Part shown: positions 1 to 5,279 of the stretch, in pieces | How positions within the stretch are numbered: the first letter of the stretch is position 1 | How the letters are laid out: each line of letters starts with the position of its first letter | The notes under the pieces: generated by a model | The model's input: the letters and a program-made list of their open reading frames with translations, nothing else | Told to the model about the DNA's origin: nothing | Databases searched by the model: none | Position numbers and translations under genes: made by a program | Assembly (NCBI GenBank): GCA_964457065.1 | Contig: CAYWDQ010000115.1 | Coordinates: 1-9,734 of the forward strand | Direction: 5' to 3' | Length of the DNA stretch: 9,734 nucleotides | Origin: Bog-473 sp964457065 | GTDB lineage: Bacteria; Actinomycetota; Acidimicrobiia; Acidimicrobiales; RAAP-2

Positions 1-155
1 CGACCGAGGTCCACAAGGTCACCGTGGCCCGCGAGGTCCTGAAGGACTATCAACCGTCGCCCGGGCTCTGGCCCACGGCCCACCTTCCGGCCAAGCGCGA
101 GGAGGCCCGCCAGAAGCTGGCCGCCCACATCGAGCACGTCGTCGGGAATTCCTGA
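1..155 (+). CDS. Acyl-CoA dehydrogenase, C-terminal fragment (5' truncated by window edge)
   Basis: The reading frame is open from base 3 and ends at TGA 153-155, giving the last 50 residues of a protein that begins outside the window. The fragment starts TEVHKVTVAREVLKDY, which matches the end of the C-terminal helical domain of acyl-CoA dehydrogenases of the ACAD10/11-like kind, where a 'GP-x-EVH-x-x-x-AR' motif is usual. The remainder is a charged tail ending in EHVVGNS. Such enzymes are cytoplasmic flavoproteins that oxidise acyl-CoA to trans-2-enoyl-CoA, passing electrons to electron-transfer flavoprotein. The next gene starts 5 bases downstream, so the two are probably co-transcribed. 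The assignment rests on the short C-terminal motif only; substrate cannot be inferred. Confidence 0.72.
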   Translation, partial: TEVHKVTVAREVLKDYQPSPGLWPTAHLPAKREEARQKLAAHIEHVVGNS

Positions 156-160
156 CGCCC

Positions 161-1138
161 GTGCGCGCCGCCCGCTGCCTCGAGTACGGGCCGCCCTCGT
201 CCGTCGTCGTCGTCGAGGTGCCCGACCCGGTCCCGGCGGACGGGCAAGTGGTCGTCGACGTGGCCGCCGCCGCGGTCAACTTCCCCGACGTGCTCCTGGT
301 AGCCGATCAGTACCAGGTCCACATCCCGGTGCCCTTCACGGTGGGGAGTGAGTTCGCAGGGACGGTGCGGGCGGTGGGGCCCGGTGTGGACGGCATCGCC
401 GTCGGTGAGCGGGTCAAGGGCTCGACGATGTTCGGGGCGTTCGCCGAGCAGGTTGTCGTGCCGGCGTCCTCGCTCCAGCCCGTCGACCCCGGGGTCGAGC
501 TGGCCACGGCGGCGGCCTCGGGCGTGGCCCACGCCACGGCGTACCACGCGCTGCGCAGCGTCGCCCGAGTGCAGCCGGGTGAGTGGGTGGTGGTGCTCGG
601 CGCGGCCGGGGGCGTCGGTCTGGCGGCCGTGGAGTTGGGCGCCGAGCTCGGCGCGCGCGTCGTGGCCGCCGCCTCCTCCGCCCCGAAGCTGGCCCTCTGC
701 CTCGAGCGGGGAGCGGAGGTGGCGATCGACTACGGCGCCGAGGACCTGAAGTCGCGCATCAAGGAGATCACAGGCGGCGGCGGGCACGTGGTGATCGATC
801 CGGTCGGTGGCCCGAGCGCCGAGCAGGCGCTCCGTGCGCTGCGCTGGGGCGGCCGGTTCGTCACCGTGGGCTTCGCGTCAGGGGAGATCCCCCGCATTCC
901 GCTCAATCTCGTGCTGCTCAAGGGCGTGGTGGTCACGGGGTTCACGATGGAGGGTTTCGGGCGGCATCAGGCAGAGGACCGGGAGCGCGACCAGACCGAG
1001 CTCGCCGCGCTGGCCCGGGCCGGTCGGGCCGTGCCGTACATCTCCGCCACCTATCCCCTCGAGGAGGCGGGGCGGGCTCTCTCCGACCTGGCCGAGCGAC
1101 GGGCCATGGGCAAGGTGCTGGTGGACCCGACCCGGTGA
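161..1138 (+). CDS. MDR-family NAD(P)H:quinone oxidoreductase-like protein
   Basis: This 325-residue protein has the normal length of the zinc-independent quinone oxidoreductase branch of the medium-chain dehydrogenase/reductase superfamily. The N-terminal GroES-like domain (about 1-120) contains VNFPDVL (39-45) and GSEFAGTV (62-69). The Rossmann domain has the nucleotide-binding motif AAGGVG at 148-153 and VIDPVGG at 211-217. Only two cysteines (6 and 180) are present and the catalytic and structural zinc ligands of true alcohol dehydrogenases are missing, which favours reduction of quinones or enoyl/enone groups with NADPH. The start is GTG, 5 bases after the upstream stop; no convincing Shine-Dalgarno site precedes it, so translational coupling to the acyl-CoA dehydrogenase gene is likely. 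The family call is firm; the true substrate is not known. Confidence 0.9.
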   Translation: MRAARCLEYGPPSSVVVVEVPDPVPADGQVVVDVAAAAVNFPDVLLVADQYQVHIPVPFTVGSEFAGTVRAVGPGVDGIAVGERVKGSTMFGAFAEQVVVPASSLQPVDPGVELATAAASGVAHATAYHALRSVARVQPGEWVVVLGAAGGVGLAAVELGAELGARVVAAASSAPKLALCLERGAEVAIDYGAEDLKSRIKEITGGGGHVVIDPVGGPSAEQALRALRWGGRFVTVGFASGEIPRIPLNLVLLKGVVVTGFTMEGFGRHQAEDRERDQTELAALARAGRAVPYISATYPLEEAGRALSDLAERRAMGKVLVDPTR

Positions 1139-1172
1139 CCGGCAGCCCGGAGCGGGTGGGGCGACTCGGGGA

Positions 1173-1311
1173 AGCCCGGCGCAGGGCCGGAGAGCCGGGT
1201 TCTCTTCGCGGTGCCGGCCGGGCAGCGCGGACGGTCGCCGCGCCGGCATGGGGGCGCCGGCGCGGCGACGGCGAGGGGGGGTTCGGGCTGCTCGGCCGTG
1301 GTCTCGCCGAG
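1173..1311 (+). terminator. Cluster of three GC-rich hairpins, candidate terminator region
   Basis: Within the 241-base gap between the MDR gene and the amidohydrolase gene there are three inverted repeats. The first is 1175-1180 with 1194-1199 (6 bp, 13-base loop, extendable by a wobble and an A-T pair). The second is a perfect 14-bp repeat, 1234-1247 with 1256-1269, with an 8-base loop. The third is 1291-1296 with 1306-1311 (6 bp, 9-base loop). The second is by far the strongest and would fold very stably in RNA. No T-run follows any of them, so they are not textbook intrinsic terminators, but T-less hairpins are commonly proposed as terminators in GC-rich actinobacteria. The location, after one operon and before a candidate promoter, fits termination. 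An attenuator or protein-binding site is the alternative. Confidence 0.5.
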
Positions 1312-1343
1312 GAACGGTCAGGGGGTCGGCATGGTAGGGTCGT

Positions 1344-1349
1344 TATATT
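1344..1349 (+). promoter_or_regulatory. Candidate -10 element for the amidohydrolase operon
   Basis: TATATT stands out as an AT-rich island in an otherwise GC-rich gap and is five-sixths identical to the housekeeping -10 consensus TATAAT. It lies 30 bases before the ATG at 1380, so transcription would begin near 1355-1357 and leave a leader of about 24 bases containing the Shine-Dalgarno site. No good -35 hexamer is seen at 16-18 bases upstream, which weakens the call. A second TANNNT-type element, TAGGGT, occurs at 1335-1340. Confidence 0.35.
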
Positions 1350-1369
1350 CCGCAGAGAGGATCGTTCTC

Positions 1370-1376
1370 AGGAGGA
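1370..1376 (+). promoter_or_regulatory. Strong Shine-Dalgarno site for the amidohydrolase gene
   Basis: AGGAGGA lies 3 bases before ATG 1380 (4 bases when counted from the GGAGG core). It is the closest match to the anti-16S consensus among the ribosome sites I checked here and fixes the start of this gene. A strong ribosome site after a promoter-like element supports this being the first gene of a transcription unit. Confidence 0.7.
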
Positions 1377-1379
1377 CCC

Positions 1380-2681
1380 ATGAGCGAGGTTGACGATCTC
1401 ATTCTGATCAGCGTCGACGATCACATCATCGAGCCGCCCGATCTCTTCGTGAACCACCTCGCCGCGAAGTACCAGGATCGCGCGCCCAAGCTCGTCCGGA
1501 ACGGCGAGGGGAACGACGTCTGGACCTTCGGGCAGGTCGTCATGGAGACGGCGGCGCTCAACGCCGTCGCCGGGCGGCCCAAGGAGGAGTACGGGCTCGA
1601 GCCGCAGAGCCTCGACGAGGTCCGACCCGGCTGCTACGACGTGCACGAGCGGGTGAAGGACATGGACGCGGGCGGTGTGCTGGCCTCCATGAACTTCCCG
1701 AGCTTCCCCACGTTCACGGCACGGACGTTCTTGAGCGACGACCCCGACCTGTCGCTGGCCCTGGTTCGTGCCTACAACGACTGGCACATGGACGAGTGGT
1801 GCGCCGCCTACCCGGCACGCTTCATACCGATGGCCGTGCCGGTCATCTGGGACGCACAGCAGACCGCCGACGAGATCCGCCGGGTGGCGGCGAAGGGTTG
1901 CCACTCGCTCAGCTTCACCGAGAACCCCGCCGCGCTGGGCTATCCGAGCTTCCACGACGAGTACTGGGATCCCGTGTGGCGTGCGTGCTGCGACACGGGG
2001 ACGGTGCTCGCCATTCACCTGGGCTCGTCGGGGCGGATGGCGATCCCCGCGGTCGACTCGCCGCCGGACGTGATGATCACGCTCCAGCCGATGAACATCC
2101 AGTCGGCAGCCGCCGACCTTCTGTGGTCCCGGGTGCTCAAGAACTACCCGGACCTCCGGGTGGCGCTGTCGGAGGGCGGCACGGGGTGGATCCCCTACTT
2201 CCTCTCTCGGGTCGACCGCACCTACGAGATGCATCGCGCCTGGACCCTGCAGGACTTCGGCGGCCGGCTCCCGAGCGAGGTATTCCGGGAGCACTTCCTG
2301 ACCTGTTTCATCAGCGATCCGGTCGGCATCGCACTGCGGCACGAAATCGGCATCGACAACATCGCCTGGGAGGCCGACTACCCGCACAGCGACTCCATGT
2401 GGCCCAACGCGCCAGAGGAGCTGGGGCTCGAGTTCGCGAAATACGCCGTGTCGACGGACGAGGCCAGCAAGATGACGCACGAGAACGCCATACGCTGGTT
2501 CTCGTTCGATCCCTTCACCCTCATCGCCAAGTCGGATGCCACGGTGGGTGCACTCCGGCGCAAGGCGGCCGGTCACGACGTGTCGGTCATGTCCCGGAGC
2601 ACCCGGGTCCGCACCGCCGACGAGAAGCTCGAGGGATTCCGCATCCGCGCCCGGCGTGCCGTCGCCGCAGCGGGCAACTGA
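1380..2681 (+). CDS. Amidohydrolase-family (PF04909-type) metal-dependent hydrolase or decarboxylase
   Basis: This 433-residue protein begins with ISVDDHIIEPPDLF (residues 10-23), the signature of a large actinobacterial branch of the amidohydrolase-2 TIM-barrel family that also includes ACMSD-type decarboxylases. Candidate metal or active-site residues are D13 and H15 at strand 1, H213 in LAIHLGSSG, and D333 and H336 in AWEADYPHSDSMW near strand 8. The usual strand-6 His position reads LSEGGTGWIPYF (about 263-274) with E265 instead. The last 45 residues are basic and probably form a helical tail. It is cytoplasmic, with no signal peptide. It starts at ATG behind a strong Shine-Dalgarno site and heads the group of four genes. 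Family members cleave C-N, C-O or C-C bonds of carboxylated rings; members close to catabolic clusters mostly lack an assigned substrate. The fold is certain, the reaction is not. Confidence 0.88.
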   Translation: MSEVDDLILISVDDHIIEPPDLFVNHLAAKYQDRAPKLVRNGEGNDVWTFGQVVMETAALNAVAGRPKEEYGLEPQSLDEVRPGCYDVHERVKDMDAGGVLASMNFPSFPTFTARTFLSDDPDLSLALVRAYNDWHMDEWCAAYPARFIPMAVPVIWDAQQTADEIRRVAAKGCHSLSFTENPAALGYPSFHDEYWDPVWRACCDTGTVLAIHLGSSGRMAIPAVDSPPDVMITLQPMNIQSAAADLLWSRVLKNYPDLRVALSEGGTGWIPYFLSRVDRTYEMHRAWTLQDFGGRLPSEVFREHFLTCFISDPVGIALRHEIGIDNIAWEADYPHSDSMWPNAPEELGLEFAKYAVSTDEASKMTHENAIRWFSFDPFTLIAKSDATVGALRRKAAGHDVSVMSRSTRVRTADEKLEGFRIRARRAVAAAGN

Positions 2682-2724
2682 GCGTTCTCGCCGGATACGG
2701 GTCGAGCGCAACGTCGGAGACTCC

Positions 2725-2793
2725 ATGACGGACCCCACGAGGCACGCGACCCACCCCCGGCAGACGGCCCCATTCTCGAGGAGCAATTGGTGA
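2725..2793 (+). CDS. Possible 22-codon leader ORF overlapping the monooxygenase start
   Basis: A short frame starts at ATG 2725, 5 bases after GGAG (2716-2719), and runs to TGA 2791-2793. Its stop shares GTGA with the GTG at 2790 that best fits the next gene's start. The predicted peptide begins MTDPTRHATHPRQTAP and has no recognisable domain. This arrangement would permit translational coupling between the short frame and the monooxygenase gene. Open frames of this length arise easily by chance in GC-rich DNA, so it is listed only as a possibility. Confidence 0.22.
   Translation: MTDPTRHATHPRQTAPFSRSNW
2778..2783 (+). promoter_or_regulatory. Shine-Dalgarno site deciding the monooxygenase start
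   Basis: GAGGAG is followed by three in-frame start candidates: TTG at 2787 (3-base gap), GTG at 2790 (6-base gap) and ATG at 2796 (12-base gap). The 6-base gap is the usual optimum, so GTG 2790 is preferred. All three lie within three codons of each other and do not change the protein's interpretation. Confidence 0.6.
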
Positions 2794-4145
2794 CGATGGC
2801 GAAGCGGCAGATGTCCCTGGTGGGTTTCATGCAGGCCGGGAGCACCACGGTCTACGCCGGGTCCTGGCGGCATCCGGCCACCGAGCACGGGTTCCTGGAC
2901 GCCCGCTATTACGCCAAGCTCGGCCGGACCCTCGAAGAAGGCTGCTTCGACATGATGTTCTTCGACGACAGGCTGGCCATGCCCGGGATCTACGGCGGAT
3001 CCGTCGCCGAAGCCGTCCGCCTCGGGGCGAGGCCGGTGAAGCTGGACCTCAGCGTCGTGCTCGGCGTGATCGCCGGCGTCACCGAACGGATCGGGCTCGG
3101 CGCGACGTACTCCACGACGTACTACTCGCCGTATCACGTCGCCCGCACGTTCGCCACGCTCGACCATCTCTCCGGGGGCCGCGCGGCATGGAACGTCGTC
3201 ACCTCCGTCAACGACAGCGAGGCGCAGAACTACGGGTTCAACGAGCACCTGGGCCACGACGTCCGCTACGACAGGGCTGACGAGTTCCTCGAGGTGACGA
3301 CGGGCCTGTGGGACACGTGGGAGGACGACGCACTCGTCCTCGACCGGACCAGTGGGTACTTTGCGGATCCAGACAAGGTGCACGAGCTGGGCCACGAAGG
3401 AAAGTGGTTCACCTCCCGTGGGCCTCTCACGGTGCCGCGGAGCCCGCAGGGTCGGCCCGTGCTGCTCCAGGCGGGCTCGTCGGGCCGCGGTCGCGAGTTC
3501 GCCGCCCGCTGGGCCGAGCTGATCTTCACGGGCGACCCCGACCTGGCCATCGCGCGTGCGCACTACCTGGACCAGAAGGAGTCGATCGAGACGGCCGGGC
3601 GCGACCCGAAGGCGGTCAAGATGCTGCCGATGGTGTACACGGTCGTGGGTGAATCCCGCGCACAGGCCGAGGAGCGCGAGGACCTGTTCCTCAACTCGCT
3701 GGTCGATCCGAAGGCATCGCTGACCCTGCTCTCCGAGCTCATGAACTACGACTTCTCCGGCATGGAGCTGGACGACCCGATCACCGACGAGCTCATCGGT
3801 TCGGTGTCCGGCATACGGGGCCTGGTGCAGAACCTCCGCACGCACATCGGGGGCGACACCGTGACGCTCGGCGACCTGGCCGGTCACCGGGCCACCCTGC
3901 TCCAGGGCCCTCGCTTCGTGGGCACGGGGACAGAGGTCGCCGACCAGATGGAGGAATGGATCGAAGCCGAGGCGTGCGACGGGTTCGTCGTCGCAGCGAC
4001 CCATACCCCCGGCGCCTACGAGGACGTCGTTCGGATGGTGGTTCCCGAATTGCAGCGCCGGGGCGTGTTCCGCGAGCGCTACACGGGTCAGACACTGCGC
4101 GACACCCTGGGCATCGCCCGCCCGGACGTCGCGCACCATGGCTGA
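2790..4145 (+). CDS. LLM-class flavin-dependent monooxygenase, NtaA/SnaA/DszA type
   Basis: This is a protein of 451 residues, typical length for the bacterial luciferase-like subfamily that includes nitrilotriacetate monooxygenase A, DszA and long-chain alkane monooxygenase LadA. Visible family features are YAGSWRHP (22-29), FDMMFFDDRLAMP (53-65), the flavin-site stretch GLGATYSTTYYSPYHVART (102-120), GRAAWNVVTS (130-139), RYDRADEF (159-166) and QAGSSGRGREFAARW (227-241), which is expected to hold the FMN phosphate. These enzymes use FMNH2 from a separate flavin reductase and O2 to hydroxylate or cleave C-N, C-S or C-H bonds. No reductase gene is in the window. It follows the amidohydrolase by about 105 bases and precedes the DapB-like gene by 57. 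GTG 2790 was chosen as start by ribosome-site spacing. The family is firm; the substrate is open. Confidence 0.9.
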   Translation: MTMAKRQMSLVGFMQAGSTTVYAGSWRHPATEHGFLDARYYAKLGRTLEEGCFDMMFFDDRLAMPGIYGGSVAEAVRLGARPVKLDLSVVLGVIAGVTERIGLGATYSTTYYSPYHVARTFATLDHLSGGRAAWNVVTSVNDSEAQNYGFNEHLGHDVRYDRADEFLEVTTGLWDTWEDDALVLDRTSGYFADPDKVHELGHEGKWFTSRGPLTVPRSPQGRPVLLQAGSSGRGREFAARWAELIFTGDPDLAIARAHYLDQKESIETAGRDPKAVKMLPMVYTVVGESRAQAEEREDLFLNSLVDPKASLTLLSELMNYDFSGMELDDPITDELIGSVSGIRGLVQNLRTHIGGDTVTLGDLAGHRATLLQGPRFVGTGTEVADQMEEWIEAEACDGFVVAATHTPGAYEDVVRMVVPELQRRGVFRERYTGQTLRDTLGIARPDVAHHG

Positions 4146-4206
4146 TTCGCCGCAGCCGCTCCACGGCGTGCGCGGCGTGGAGTCGATGGAGGGAGCTGAA
4201 CGGTGA
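4138..4206 (+). CDS. Possible 22-codon ORF bridging the monooxygenase and DapB-like genes
   Basis: ATG 4138 lies 3 bases before the monooxygenase stop codon (4143-4145), in a different frame. The frame runs 22 codons (MADSPQPLHGVRGVESM...) and stops at TGA 4204-4206, which shares GTGA with the start of the next gene at 4203. No Shine-Dalgarno site precedes it, so it would depend on coupling to the upstream stop. It has no recognisable domain and could be chance. Confidence 0.15.
   Translation: MADSPQPLHGVRGVESMEGAER
4159..4182 (+). repeat. Inverted repeat upstream of the DapB-like gene
   Basis: CTCCACG at 4159-4165 pairs perfectly with CGTGGAG at 4176-4182 across a 10-base loop. It ends 5 bases before the GGAGGGAG ribosome site (4188-4195) of the next gene. 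In RNA it would form a modest 7-bp hairpin in the intercistronic gap, where it could mark a processing point or affect ribosome access. No T-run follows, so termination is unlikely. Confidence 0.4.
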
Positions 4207-5279
4207 GCGAAGCGACGCAGTACCGGGTCGTCCAATGGGCCACCGGGAACATCGGCATGCGCTCCCTGCACGGCGTGATCGAGCACCCGGCCCTCACGCT
4301 GGCCGGTCTCTATGTGTACTCGCCGGACAAGGCCGGTCGCGACGCCGGCCAGCTCTGCGGTCTCGGCGCGACCGGCGTCCTCGCCACACGGGACATCGAG
4401 GAGATCGTGGCCCTCGAGGCTGATTGCGTCCTGTACATGCCGCAGGCCTGCAACTACGACGACGTGTGTCGTCTGCTGGAGTCCGGCGCCAACATGGTCA
4501 CCACGCGGGGTGAGTTCCATCACCCCGCCTCCATGGACCCTTCCACGCGCGAGCGCGTCGAGGCGGCCTGCCGTCAGGGCGGCACCTCCGTCCACAGCAC
4601 CGGGAGCAGTCCGGGGTTCATCTCCGAGGCGGTGCCGCTCGTGCTGGCCTCGATCCAGCGGCGGCTCGAGAGATTGACCATCGAGGAATACGCCGACCTG
4701 TCCAGACGCAACTCGCCCGTGCTGCTGTTCGACCTCATGGGATTCGGCTCGGACCCCGGCAGCTTCGATCCGGGCCGGTGGGCCCATGGCGCCCAGAGCT
4801 TCGGCCCGTCGCTCCGCCTCGTGGCGGAGGCACTTGGACTCCCACTCGACTCGGTGGAGGCCGGCGGCGAGGTAGCGGTCGCCCGCCGGAGGACGGAGAT
4901 CGCAGCCGGGACTATCGATGCGGGCACCGTGGCGGCGCAACGGATGAAGGTCCTGGGGATGCGCGGTGGCGAGCCGCTCATCAGCTTCGGCGCCACGTGG
5001 TACTGCACCTCCGACCTGGAGCCGTCCCTTGACATCCACCCGACGGGTTGGCGGCTGAAGGTCGACGGCGACGCTCCCCTGGACGTGGAGATGCGATTCG
5101 CGTTCCCCTTGGAGGACATGGCCGAGCGGACGCCGGGCTACACCGCGAACCGGGCCGTCAACGCGGTGCCGATCGTGTGCGCGGCAGCACCGGGCATCCG
5201 CACGACGGTCGACCTGCCGCAGATCTTCGGAACGCTGGGGGAGGGGGCACCGACGTTCCTCCGGGACCGGTCCGGGTGA
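4203..5279 (+). CDS. DapB-like Rossmann-fold NAD(P)-dependent dehydrogenase
   Basis: This 358-residue protein opens with YRVVQWATGNIGMRSL (7-22), whose ATGNIG (13-18) is the dinucleotide-binding glycine turn. It is followed by an acidic helix region and DCVLYMP (74-80), as in the N-terminal domain of dihydrodipicolinate reductase. The overall pattern, including STGSSPGFISEAVPLV (132-147), matches the larger group that contains 2,4-diaminopentanoate dehydrogenase and many actinobacterial proteins labelled only as dihydrodipicolinate reductases, not true lysine-pathway DapB (about 250-270 residues). The start is GTG with GGAGGGAG (4188-4195) 7 bases ahead. The stop shares one base with the next ATG (TGATG at 5277-5281), indicating translational coupling to the DUF35/thiolase-like gene. 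It probably reduces or oxidises a carbonyl or imine of a pathway intermediate; the substrate is unknown. Confidence 0.83.
   Translation: MSEATQYRVVQWATGNIGMRSLHGVIEHPALTLAGLYVYSPDKAGRDAGQLCGLGATGVLATRDIEEIVALEADCVLYMPQACNYDDVCRLLESGANMVTTRGEFHHPASMDPSTRERVEAACRQGGTSVHSTGSSPGFISEAVPLVLASIQRRLERLTIEEYADLSRRNSPVLLFDLMGFGSDPGSFDPGRWAHGAQSFGPSLRLVAEALGLPLDSVEAGGEVAVARRRTEIAAGTIDAGTVAAQRMKVLGMRGGEPLISFGATWYCTSDLEPSLDIHPTGWRLKVDGDAPLDVEMRFAFPLEDMAERTPGYTANRAVNAVPIVCAAAPGIRTTVDLPQIFGTLGEGAPTFLRDRSG

Noticed and set aside
1139..1379. Coding capacity in the gap before the amidohydrolase gene (frames at 583-1383 and 1211-1393)
   Set aside because: The frames are Gly/Arg-rich shadows without ribosome sites or motifs, and the region is dominated by hairpins and a promoter-like element.
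1368..5039. A 1223-codon open frame on the minus strand opposite the amidohydrolase, monooxygenase and DapB-like genes
   Set aside because: It has no recognisable domain, and the three plus-strand genes beneath it have clear family motifs and ribosome sites. Long stop-free antisense frames are expected when third positions are nearly always G or C.
5048..5278. Upstream extension of the DUF35/thiolase-like protein to 619 residues
   Set aside because: The extension overlaps the DapB-like gene in another frame, has arginine/glycine-rich shadow composition, and the DUF35 domain begins at the ATG 5279 product.
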